From NCBI GenBank assembly GCA_902516685.1, contig CABXZJ010000003.1:3250-67249 (forward strand): DNA of 64,000 nt. Reading direction: 5' to 3'. The notes beneath the pieces are model-generated. The model ran no database searches, was not told where the DNA came from, and was given only the letters and a program-made list of their open reading frames with translations. This document shows positions 44,164 through 52,385 of this stretch, in pieces. The position numbers and the translations under genes are program-made. The stretch is from an uncultured Formosa sp. GTDB lineage: Bacteria; Bacteroidota; Bacteroidia; Flavobacteriales; Flavobacteriaceae. Positions within the stretch are counted from its first letter, which is position 1. Every line of letters begins with the position of its first letter.

Positions 44164-45186
44164 TTACGAAAAAGTTTCTAAAACTTCAAGAAGCTTTTGA
44201 TGCATTTTAGAGGAGTAATCCAAATGTGTTACCATTCTTAGTTTACCCCCACCCATGTCACTAATTAAAATATCTTTTGCTTCCAAATCACGAATGAATT
44301 TATCGGCTTCCACGTGGGAAGCTAACTCAAATATCACAATATTTGTTTCAATCGGTTCTAATTTAGCTACATAACTGGCCACTTGGAGGACTTGACCAAT
44401 GGCTTTCGCTTTTTGATGGTCCTCAGAAAGCCTTTCACGGTGATGGTCTAAAGCATATAAACCCGCAGCAGCCAATACACCTACTTGTCGCATACTGCCA
44501 CCCATCATTTTACGAATGCGAATCGCTTTTTCCATGATTACAGAATCTCCAATCAGGACAGATCCTATGGGACATCCTAAGCCTTTACTTAAACAAACAG
44601 ATAAAGTGTCAAAAATTTCACCATATTGTTTTGGAGATTCATTTTTAACCTCAAGGGCGTTCCAAAGTCGAGCTCCATCTAAATGAAGTCCAAGGTTATA
44701 ATCTTTACAAACTTTATGAATATTTTGAATATCTTGAAAATCCCAACAAGCGCCTCCACCCTTATTAGTTGTATTTTCCAAGGCTACTAAAGTAGTGAGT
44801 GGACTGTGGTAAAAATCTGGTGGATTGATGGCATCCTTTACTTGTTGCGCATTGACCATACCGCGTTGGCCATCAATTAATTTACAGGACACTCCACTGT
44901 TAAAAGAAACACCCCCGCCCTCATAATTATAGACGTGTGCATATTTATCACAAATAAGCTGCTCACCTGGTTGTGTATGCAGTTTAATAGCGGCCTGATT
45001 AGCCATAGTTCCCGAGGGGAAAAAAAGTGCTTTTTCTTTTCCAAAAAGCATAGCAAGACGGGTTTGAAGCGCATTAACTGTTGGATCTTCCGCATAGACA
45101 TCATCGCCTAAAGGCGCAGAGGTCATCGCATCAATCATGCCCAGTGTTGGTTTGGTAACAGTATCGCTTCTTAAATCAATTTTCAT
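44164..45186 (-). CDS. Low-specificity L-threonine aldolase (GntG family)
   Basis: PLP-dependent cleavage of L-threonine or allo-threonine to glycine and acetaldehyde. 340 residues from ATG 45186; the upstream extension to 45222 has no homology. Seen: DLRSDTVTKPT (typical N-terminus), PSGTMANQAA, LHLDGARLWNA (PLP pyridine contact) and the PLP-lysine segment VCLSKGLGCPIGSVL. It is divergent from prfB. Substrate range (beta-hydroxy amino acids) follows from family knowledge. Confidence 0.9.
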   Translation of the reverse strand: MKIDLRSDTVTKPTLGMIDAMTSAPLGDDVYAEDPTVNALQTRLAMLFGKEKALFFPSGTMANQAAIKLHTQPGEQLICDKYAHVYNYEGGGVSFNSGVSCKLIDGQRGMVNAQQVKDAINPPDFYHSPLTTLVALENTTNKGGGACWDFQDIQNIHKVCKDYNLGLHLDGARLWNALEVKNESPKQYGEIFDTLSVCLSKGLGCPIGSVLIGDSVIMEKAIRIRKMMGGSMRQVGVLAAAGLYALDHHRERLSEDHQKAKAIGQVLQVASYVAKLEPIETNIVIFELASHVEADKFIRDLEAKDILISDMGGGKLRMVTHLDYSSKMHQKLLEVLETFS

Positions 45187-45238
45187 AAAAAAAATGAATG
45201 TAAATCTACATATTATTTTCATTCTTTGCTATAAATTC

Positions 45239-45246
45239 TATTTTTG
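45239..45246 (+). promoter_or_regulatory. -7 promoter element of prfB
   Basis: TATTTTTG, matching TAnnTTTG, 17 bases before the ATG at 45264. The transcription start is predicted near 45253. A TTTG at 45225-45228 is too close (10 bases) to serve as the -33 box. Confidence 0.45.
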
Positions 45247-45263
45247 CATTATTAATTTTACTT

Positions 45264-46374
45264 ATGATAACAAACGATCAAATTAAAGATCTTATGAATC
45301 GCCTGGGTGCGTTAAGGAGGTATCTTTGACTTAGATACCAAACGTGTCAAGATTCAAAATGAAGAAGAAAAGAGCTATGCGCCTGATTTTTGGAGCGATT
45401 CTAAGGCTGCTGAACAAATCATGAAGTCTATTAGGGTCAATAAAAATTGGCTCAAAGAATTTGAAAACGCTCAAACTCAGACTGAAGAACTACAAGTATT
45501 TTACGACTTTTTTAAAGACGGAGATGTTTCTGACAAAGAAATAATAGCCAAATTTGAATTGGCGCAAAAAACCATTGAAGATTTAGAGTTTAAAAATATG
45601 CTATCGGACGAAGGCGATGGTTTGAGTGCAATCTTACAGATTACAGCGGGTGCTGGCGGAACCGAAAGTTGTGACTGGGCCAGTATGCTAATGCGTATGT
45701 ATGTTATGTATGCCGAAAATCAGGGATTCAAAATCAAAGAATTAAACCTGCAAGTCGGCGATGTTGCCGGCATTAAAACAGTCACCCTACAAATTGAAGG
45801 TGATTTTGCTTTTGGATGGTTAAAAGGAGAAAATGGGGTCCACCGTTTAGTCCGTATATCTCCATTTGACAGCAACGCCAAACGGCATACCAGTTTTGCT
45901 TCTGTTTATGTCTACCCCTTGGTAGATGATAGCATCGAAATTGATATCAATCCTGCAGATATTGAAATTACCACCGCACGATCTAGTGGCGCAGGTGGGC
46001 AAAATGTCAATAAAGTAGAAACAAAAGTACAACTCAATCACAAACCTAGTGGGATTCAAATATCATGCTCAGAAACCAGATCTCAGCACGATAATCGCGC
46101 TCGCGCCCTGCAAATGTTAAAATCTCAATTGTATGAAATTGAATTAAAAAAACAAATGACTCAAAGAGAAGATATTGAGGCAGGTAAATTAAAAATTGAA
46201 TGGGGCAGTCAAATTAGAAACTATGTCTTACACCCTTATAAATTAATTAAAGATGTACGAACCAGCCACGAAACTGGAAATGTAGAGGCAGTTCTAAATG
46301 GAGAACTTATGCCATTTTTAAAATCATTTTTAATGAAAATGGGGCAAAATGACGAAACACAACAAACACTATGA
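45264..46374 (+). CDS. prfB: Peptide chain release factor 2, with programmed +1 frameshift
   Basis: Releases peptides at UAA and UGA codons. The gene starts at ATG 45264, runs for 21 codons and meets TGA at 45327; translation continues in the +1 frame from 45328, giving a protein of 369 residues, close to E. coli RF2 (365). The recoding signal is intact (separate entry). Domain markers after the shift: anticodon-recognition ISPF (the SPF tripeptide) and the peptidyl-transferase motif GAGGQNVNK. The 5' frame is too short to appear as a separate gene. The ArsC-like gene overlaps its 3' end by 4 bases. Confidence 0.95.
45315..45330 (+). other. prfB: prfB +1 frameshift site
   Basis: The sequence AGGAGG TAT CTT TGA C comprises an internal Shine-Dalgarno-like stimulator (45315-45320), the slippery CTT codon (45324-45326), the in-frame UGA (45327-45329) and the following C. 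When RF2 is scarce the ribosome slips by one base on CTT T and reads GAC. This is the classic autoregulatory device of prfB. Confidence 0.95.
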
Positions 46375-46712
46375 TAAAAATTTACCACAACAACCGTTGT
46401 CAAAAATCGAGATTGGGTGTCAAACTCTTAGAAAAAATGGGGTGTGATTTTGAGATTATAAATTACTTAATAAACCCCATAACGAAGGAAACTTTAAAAA
46501 CACTCATCAAAGCACTTGATATACAACCTATTGAATTGGTAAGAACCAACGAAGCTTTATGGAAATCCGAATTTAAAGGCAAGATCCTTTCTGACGATGA
46601 AATTATCAATACCATGCTGTCCCATCCAAAATTAATAGAACGTCCTATTGTCACAAACGGTAATAAGGCCGTTGTTGGCAGGCCGACAGAACGAATCCAA
46701 GAAATAGTATAA
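46371..46712 (+). CDS. ArsC/Spx family protein (arsenate reductase-like)
   Basis: 113 residues. C10 lies in NNRCQKSR, the family's CX2S site; [15 protein letters not shown] carries the arginines of the arsenate pocket. It resembles the glutaredoxin-dependent arsenate reductases and YffB-like proteins. Its ATG overlaps the prfB stop by 4 bases, so it is translationally coupled. No other arsenic resistance gene (arsB, arsR) is present, and a general redox function is equally possible. Confidence 0.85.
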   Translation: MIKIYHNNRCQKSRLGVKLLEKMGCDFEIINYLINPITKETLKTLIKALDIQPIELVRTNEALWKSEFKGKILSDDEIINTMLSHPKLIERPIVTNGNKAVVGRPTERIQEIV

Positions 46713-46740
46713 AAAAATCCAAACGGATGGGTCTGGATTG
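46711..46740 (-). terminator. Candidate intrinsic terminator of the 58-residue gene
   Basis: On the minus strand the stem AATCCA/TGGATT (46739-46734 pairing with 46721-46716) with a 12-base loop is followed by TTTTT. It lies 19 bases after the stop of the small gene at 46759. The stem is short, so strength is uncertain. Confidence 0.4.
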
Positions 46741-46758
46741 TAAAAAAGTTTTGTGAAT

Positions 46759-46935
46759 CTATACCTCTGATTTGGCTTTTTTAGCTGCACGTTTTTCTTT
46801 AAAAGCCTCAATAGCAGAACCAAACACCCAATATGGGATGGCAAATGTAAGAAGAAAAATCATCAACCAAAACCCAATAGTGAGTATTGTTAAAAATGCC
46901 AAAAATCCTAAATACTGATCAAATTCAAAAATCAT
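46759..46935 (-). CDS. Small membrane protein (58 residues)
   Basis: Complement of 46935 to 46759 encodes 58 residues beginning MIFEFDQYLGFLAFLTILTI. Two hydrophobic stretches (residues 8-34 form one long or two short helices) are followed by a basic tail EAFKEKRAAKKAKSEV. It lies alone between the ArsC-like gene and fumC, with a candidate terminator downstream. No known domain. The rest of the 394-base interval (46713-47106) holds no other gene. Confidence 0.6.
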   Translation of the reverse strand: MIFEFDQYLGFLAFLTILTIGFWLMIFLLTFAIPYWVFGSAIEAFKEKRAAKKAKSEV

Positions 46936-47076
46936 AATAAATAATATTAATACAAAGATACACTAAGATTTAATGTTTTACAATGGAAAAAACTAAAATT
47001 ATCAACAACTCAAAAAAGTACAGAACCTAATTAATGGATTTGCGATAAATAATAGGGGTTTTTCTTCAAAATAAAT

Positions 47077-47084
47077 TAAATTTG
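47077..47084 (+). promoter_or_regulatory. -7 promoter element of fumC-hutI
   Basis: TAAATTTG, 22 bases before the ATG at 47107. No clear -33 TTTG is visible. Confidence 0.45.
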
Positions 47085-47106
47085 TAAGATACCATTCGCA
47101 TTTGTA

Positions 47107-48504
47107 ATGAAGTATAGAATAGAAAAAGACACCATGGGTAAAGTTAAAGTGCCATCCGACAAACTTTGGGGGGCACAAACCGAGCGTTCGCGAAATAATT
47201 TCAAAATTGGCCCATCAGCATCAATGCCTCTAGAAGTGGTGTATGGATTTGCCTATCTCAAAAAAGCAGCGGCTTACGCCAATCACGAATTGGGGGTTCT
47301 GGAATTAAAAAAACGAGATCTTATTGCAGCTGTTTGCGATGAAATTTTAGAAGGTAAACACGATGCGCAGTTTCCCCTTGTCATATGGCAAACAGGATCT
47401 GGCACGCAGAGTAATATGAATGTCAATGAAGTGGTGGCAAATCGAGCCCATCAATTGGCAGGAAAAACCATTGGAGAAGATGATAAAATCATCCAACCCA
47501 ACGACGATGTCAACAAATCCCAATCGTCCAACGACACCTTCCCTACTGGAATGCATATTGCAAGCTATAAAAAACTTATTGATGTTACCATCCCTGGTGT
47601 TGAACAACTTCGAAATACTTTAAAAAACAAAGCTGAGGACTTCAAAGTCGTGGTAAAAATAGGCCGTACCCATTTTATGGATGCAACACCACTTACCCTT
47701 GGCCAAGAATTTTCGGGCTATGTATCACAACTTGATCATGGGATTAAAGCTTTAAAAAACACACTTGATCATCTCGGAGAATTGGCGTTGGGAGGTACCG
47801 CTGTTGGTACTGGACTTAACACACCCAAAGGTTACGACGTATCAGTTGCCAAATACATTGCTGAGTTTACAGGCTTGCCCTTTGTGACTGCAAAAAATAA
47901 ATTTGAGGCCTTAGCAGCCCACGATGCCATGGTAGAAACCCATGGCGCGCTCAAGCAGTTGGCGGTCGCCCTTAATAAAATTGCCAATGACATTCGGATG
48001 ATGGCATCAGGTCCAAGATCTGGTATTGGTGAAATTACCATTCCGGCTAATGAGCCTGGAAGTTCTATCATGCCTGGAAAAGTAAACCCCACCCAATGTG
48101 AAGCTTTGACCATGGTTTGTGCGCAAGTCATTGGGAATGACGTAGCAATTGCATTTGGTGGATCCCAAGGTCACTATGAATTGAATGTATTCAAGCCCAT
48201 GATGGCAGCAAATCTTTTACAATCTGCACAACTCCTAGGCGATGCCTGCAAGAGTTTTGAAGCGCATTGTGCTTCAGGAATTCAACCGAACCACAATGTT
48301 ATCAATAAATTACTTAATAATTCTTTAATGTTGGTCACTGCTTTAAATACTAAAATTGGATACCACAAAGCAGCTGAAATCGCAAATACAGCACATAAAA
48401 ATGGTACCACACTGCGTGAAGAAGCTATCAATTTAGGGTATGTAACGGCAGAGGAATACGATGCTTGGGTCAAGCCCGAAGACATGACTGGAAGTTTCAA
48501 TTAA
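47107..48504 (+). CDS. fumC: Class II fumarate hydratase
   Basis: Reversible hydration of fumarate to malate in the TCA cycle; heat-stable iron-independent class. 465 residues, usual length. Seen: [30 protein letters not shown] and the lyase signature [13 protein letters not shown] (catalytic serine). The imidazolonepropionase gene begins 4 bases after its stop, an unusual operon partner. Confidence 0.97.
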   Translation: MKYRIEKDTMGKVKVPSDKLWGAQTERSRNNFKIGPSASMPLEVVYGFAYLKKAAAYANHELGVLELKKRDLIAAVCDEILEGKHDAQFPLVIWQTGSGTQSNMNVNEVVANRAHQLAGKTIGEDDKIIQPNDDVNKSQSSNDTFPTGMHIASYKKLIDVTIPGVEQLRNTLKNKAEDFKVVVKIGRTHFMDATPLTLGQEFSGYVSQLDHGIKALKNTLDHLGELALGGTAVGTGLNTPKGYDVSVAKYIAEFTGLPFVTAKNKFEALAAHDAMVETHGALKQLAVALNKIANDIRMMASGPRSGIGEITIPANEPGSSIMPGKVNPTQCEALTMVCAQVIGNDVAIAFGGSQGHYELNVFKPMMAANLLQSAQLLGDACKSFEAHCASGIQPNHNVINKLLNNSLMLVTALNTKIGYHKAAEIANTAHKNGTTLREEAINLGYVTAEEYDAWVKPEDMTGSFN

Positions 48505-48508
48505 AAGA

Positions 48509-49747
48509 ATGCGTAAGGTTTTTATCAACATCAAACAACTGTTACAAATCAGACCAAAAGGTGAATTTAAAGTCGCTGGGGCGCTGATGGATGAACTACC
48601 AAAAATTAACAATGCTTTTTTAGCCATTAAAGACGATAAAATTACGGCTTTTGGAAAAATGGAAGACTACAGTCCCGAAAAATGGGATGAATGCATTGAT
48701 GCAACAGGTCGTTTAGTGCTGCCATCTTGGTGTGATAGCCACTCCCACACGGTCTTTGCTGGCCATCGCATTCAAGAATTTGTAGATCGCATCAACGGAT
48801 TGAGTTATGAAGAAATCGCTCAGCGGGGAGGTGGTATATTAAATTCTGCTAAAACCTTAGAAAAAACATCTGAAACATCTCTTTTTAAACAATCTATGGC
48901 GCGCATTAAAGAACTTGAAAAACTGGGAACCGGAGCTTTAGAAATTAAATCTGGTTATGGTTTAACCGTTGATACCGAGTTAAAAATGTTACGCGTGATT
49001 AAAAAAATATCCCAACAAACTGCCATCAAAATAAAAGCAACATTTATGGGTGCGCATGCTGTTCCTGAAGCCTACAAATCCAAAAAATCAGCTTATGTCG
49101 ATTTGATTATAAATAAAATGCTCCCAAAGATTAAAACTGAAAATTTAGCCGATTATGTCGATGTGTTTTGTGAAAAAGGTTATTTCGATTTAAAGGATAC
49201 AGACCAAATACTAACCGCTGCAAAGCGCTATGGATTGTTACCTAAAATTCATGTCAATCAATTCAATGCATTTGGGGGGGTTGCAATGGGCGTTAAACAC
49301 AAAGCCCTCTCAGTAGATCATTTAGAAGAACTATCAAAAGCAGATATAGAGGTTTTAAAGCATTCTCAAACCATGCCAGTGGCCTTGCCAGGCTGCTCCT
49401 TTTTCCTTGGAATTCCCTTCGCTCCGGCAAGAGAACTTATAGATGCTGGCTTGCCACTGGCATTGGCAACGGATTTCAACCCAGGGTCCGCTCCAAGTGG
49501 GAATATGAACTTGATTGTAAGTTTGGCTTGCATTAAAATGAAAATGACCCCAGAAGAAGCTCTTAATGCTGCCACGCTAAATGGCGCCTATGCGATGGGT
49601 ATTTCAGATTATTATGGCAGTATTACGGTTGGCAAAAAAGCCAATTTGATACTTACAAAGCACATGGAAAATTTCGCGGAAATTCCATATGCATTTGGAA
49701 ATAACCCAGTCCATAAGACCATTTTAAATGGGAGAGTTCTAAACTAA
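48509..49747 (+). CDS. hutI: Imidazolonepropionase
   Basis: Third step of histidine degradation: opens 4-imidazolone-5-propionate to N-formimino-L-glutamate. 412 residues. Metal ligands are in DSHSHTVFAGHR, HVNQFNAFGG and ATDFNPGSAPSGNM. It lies 4 bases after fumC and 72 bases before ftcD, which carries the next two steps. hutH (histidase) and hutU (urocanase) are not in this window. Confidence 0.95.
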   Translation: MRKVFINIKQLLQIRPKGEFKVAGALMDELPKINNAFLAIKDDKITAFGKMEDYSPEKWDECIDATGRLVLPSWCDSHSHTVFAGHRIQEFVDRINGLSYEEIAQRGGGILNSAKTLEKTSETSLFKQSMARIKELEKLGTGALEIKSGYGLTVDTELKMLRVIKKISQQTAIKIKATFMGAHAVPEAYKSKKSAYVDLIINKMLPKIKTENLADYVDVFCEKGYFDLKDTDQILTAAKRYGLLPKIHVNQFNAFGGVAMGVKHKALSVDHLEELSKADIEVLKHSQTMPVALPGCSFFLGIPFAPARELIDAGLPLALATDFNPGSAPSGNMNLIVSLACIKMKMTPEEALNAATLNGAYAMGISDYYGSITVGKKANLILTKHMENFAEIPYAFGNNPVHKTILNGRVLN

Positions 49748-49819
49748 AAAAACAGCTGTTTTATTTGAATTTAAGCCACTTAAAATTTTATATATTTATA
49801 CCTAATTAATAACCCCCCT

Positions 49820-51505
49820 ATGCAAATTATTGAATGTGTTCCTAACATTTCTGAAGGTCAAAACGAAACTATCATAAAATCCGTTTGTGAGGAAGTCAAT
49901 AAAATCGCAGGCGTTAAACTTCTCAATGTAGATCCTGGAAAGGACACCAACAGAACGGTAATTACTTTTATTGGATATCCAAATGCTGTCGTAGAAGCCG
50001 CATTTAACCTGATAAAAAAAGCGCAAGAACTGATTGATATGTCCAAGCACAAGGGAGCACACCCACGCATGGGAGCGGTTGATGTATGCCCATTGATTCC
50101 CATTGCCAATATCAGTATGGAAGAAACCGTCCGTTTAGCTCATATATTATCTAAAAAAGTAGGAGAATCTTTAAAAATTCCTGTGTATTGTTATGAGAAC
50201 GCCGCCAGCACAGCAGAGCGAAAAAATCTTGCCAATTGCAGGTCTGGTGAATATGAAGGCCTGGAGGAAAAATTGAAAAATCCAAATTGGAAACCTGATT
50301 ATGGTCCTGCTATATTTAATGAAAATATCAAAAAATCTGGCGCCACCGCAATTGCGGCACGCGATTTTCTAGTGGCTTACAATATAAACCTAAACACGAC
50401 CTCCACCCGACGTGCCAATGCCATCGCTTTTGATTTACGTGAAGCAGGACGTTTAAAGAGAAAAGGAAATAAACTTACAGGACCCGTGGAAAAAGATGAA
50501 AATGGTGAGCCTATTCGCATTCCTGGTTATTTTAAAAACCTGAAGGGGATTGGTTGGTTTATCAAAGATTATGGGATTGCGCAAATCTCCTATAACCTAA
50601 CAAACATTCAAACCACCCCACTTCATAAAGTATTTGAAAAAACTTGCGAACGTGCCGATAAAAGGGGAATAAGAGTCACAGGGTCTGAGCTCGTCGGATT
50701 GGTACCAAAGCAAGTACTCATGGATGCAGGAATTTATTTCCTTAAAAAGCAACAGCGTTCTATAGCATTACCAGATGCTGAAATCATTCGAATGGCGATA
50801 AAAACATTAGGACTCGATGAACTCAAAACTTTCGTCCCAGAAGATCAAATCTTAGAATCGTTTTTAGAGGCTGATGACTCAAAGCTAATTGATATGAATT
50901 TGCGTGCCTTTTCGTTTGAAACTGCCAGTGAATCTCCGGCGCCAGGCGGTGGGTCTATTGCAGCTTATTGCGGTGCCCTGGGTGCAGCTTTGGTGACCAT
51001 GTCTGCAAATTTATCGGCTCACAAGAGAGGCTGGGATGACCAATGGGAAATCTTTTCAGATTGGGGCAGAAGTTCTATAGCAAATCAAAAGAAACTTTTG
51101 ATATTGGTCGATAAAGATGCTCAATCTTTTAACCTTATCATAGCCGCATTCAAATTGCCTAAAAACACAGATGAAGAGAAAAAAATTCGCTTGGAAGCCA
51201 TACAAGCGGCCACAAAGAAAGCCATTGAAATTCCATTGGAAGTAATGCAAACCGCCCATGCTAGTTTTGAGGCTATTAAAAAAATGGCTGAAATTGGAAA
51301 CCCAAATGCCATAACAGATGTTGGAGTAGCAGCACTTTGTGCTAGAACAGCAGTCATTGGCGCTTTTTTAAATTTAAAAATTAACTGTAACAGCCTAGAT
51401 GATAAATCTTTTGTAAACAAAGTCATTTCTAAAGGCCAAAAAATGGCAGACGAAGCGAGGAGTTTTGAATCTGAAGTTCTCAATATTGTCAATAAAGAAC
51501 TGTAA
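49820..51505 (+). CDS. ftcD: Bifunctional glutamate formimidoyltransferase / formiminotetrahydrofolate cyclodeaminase
   Basis: Transfers the formimino group of formiminoglutamate to tetrahydrofolate and then cyclises it, releasing ammonia. 561 residues: formimidoyltransferase domain with MQIIECVPNISEGQNE, the HPRMGAVDVCPLIP segment, and the cyclodeaminase domain from about residue 350 with the folate-binding ESPAPGGGSIAAYCGALGAA. It continues the histidine route of hutI. It converges with the sterol-desaturase-family gene, only 4 bases between stops. Confidence 0.95.
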   Translation: MQIIECVPNISEGQNETIIKSVCEEVNKIAGVKLLNVDPGKDTNRTVITFIGYPNAVVEAAFNLIKKAQELIDMSKHKGAHPRMGAVDVCPLIPIANISMEETVRLAHILSKKVGESLKIPVYCYENAASTAERKNLANCRSGEYEGLEEKLKNPNWKPDYGPAIFNENIKKSGATAIAARDFLVAYNINLNTTSTRRANAIAFDLREAGRLKRKGNKLTGPVEKDENGEPIRIPGYFKNLKGIGWFIKDYGIAQISYNLTNIQTTPLHKVFEKTCERADKRGIRVTGSELVGLVPKQVLMDAGIYFLKKQQRSIALPDAEIIRMAIKTLGLDELKTFVPEDQILESFLEADDSKLIDMNLRAFSFETASESPAPGGGSIAAYCGALGAALVTMSANLSAHKRGWDDQWEIFSDWGRSSIANQKKLLILVDKDAQSFNLIIAAFKLPKNTDEEKKIRLEAIQAATKKAIEIPLEVMQTAHASFEAIKKMAEIGNPNAITDVGVAALCARTAVIGAFLNLKINCNSLDDKSFVNKVISKGQKMADEARSFESEVLNIVNKEL

Positions 51506-51509
51506 TTAT

Positions 51510-52385
51510 TTAATCTTTTGAGCGAAATCCGTAGCGAAGTTGGCCCCAAAATGAATTAGGCATTTTGTGGTCGTCCTCATATCCTAGCATGATGTTTTTA
51601 TCTGCTTTGGGAACATAACTAGTTTTAAAAAGATAATCCCATACACTCAAGCTAATTGCAAAATTAACTCCTTTTTTGAAGCGCTCAGGAAGCGCATAAG
51701 CATGGTGGTACAAATGCATTACAGGGTTATTAAACACATAACGAAAAGGGCCGTAATTCAATTTTAGGTTGGCATGATTGAGATGCCCAATTGTTATAGC
51801 AAAAAAGTGAATGATATAGGCTTGTTCAGGCTCAAAGCCCCCCAATAACATCAGCGCCAAAACTTTAAAAGGTTTGTACAAAACGTTTTCCATCCAGTGG
51901 TAACGCAAGTGGGCAGAAAAGCCCATTTCCTTTACAGAGTGGTGTACTTTGTGAAAACGCCATAAGAATTCAAATCGGTGCATAAGGGTGTGTGTAAACC
52001 ACTGCACAAAATCTAGGACTATAAAAAATATAATCAACTGTAGAAAAGGACTTAAATTAGACAAATCTAAAACAGCCAAACTATTTGCTTTTAAATTCAA
52101 AACTTCATTTGAAAATTTTGAGATACATTTATAAAAACCAGTAATGATGAGACTAAAAACAAAGAAATTAAAAAACATATAAAAACCGTCTAACCAAAAA
52201 TCTTTACGAATGGATTTTTGTTCTTTCCGCCACGGAAATACAAGTTCTAAGGCAAAAACAAATAAAGAGATTAAAATTAGCCCCCAAAAATAATTTCGAT
52301 TCCAAGGAACATCAAATGTTATAGATCGCCAAGTCCAGTTTAGAGTGCCAATAAAAGCATCAAAAAAAAGATTTAAATACTCCAT
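51510..52385 (-). CDS. Sterol desaturase / fatty acid hydroxylase family protein
   Basis: 291 residues. Membrane di-iron oxygenase: five or so hydrophobic segments and histidine boxes HTLMHR, HKVHHS and HLYHHA. It probably hydroxylates or desaturates an alkyl chain of a lipid. It starts 1 base after the E1 gene's stop (52386), so the two could be co-transcribed. Possible lipid-modifying substrates include sulfonolipids or carotenoids, but nothing in the sequence identifies it. Confidence 0.85.
   Translation of the reverse strand: MEYLNLFFDAFIGTLNWTWRSITFDVPWNRNYFWGLILISLFVFALELVFPWRKEQKSIRKDFWLDGFYMFFNFFVFSLIITGFYKCISKFSNEVLNLKANSLAVLDLSNLSPFLQLIIFFIVLDFVQWFTHTLMHRFEFLWRFHKVHHSVKEMGFSAHLRYHWMENVLYKPFKVLALMLLGGFEPEQAYIIHFFAITIGHLNHANLKLNYGPFRYVFNNPVMHLYHHAYALPERFKKGVNFAISLSVWDYLFKTSYVPKADKNIMLGYEDDHKMPNSFWGQLRYGFRSKD

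Noticed and set aside
45264..45329. In-frame TGA in prfB as a pseudogene or sequencing error
   Set aside because: AGGAGG, CTT and TGA C fit the known RF2 frameshift site exactly and the two frames join to a full-length RF2.
46371..46712. Arsenic resistance operon
   Set aside because: No arsB, arsR or arsenite pump is nearby; the gene is coupled to prfB and may have another redox role.
51121..51549. 142-residue minus-strand ORF across the ftcD end
   Set aside because: Overlaps two real genes and has no recognisable domain.
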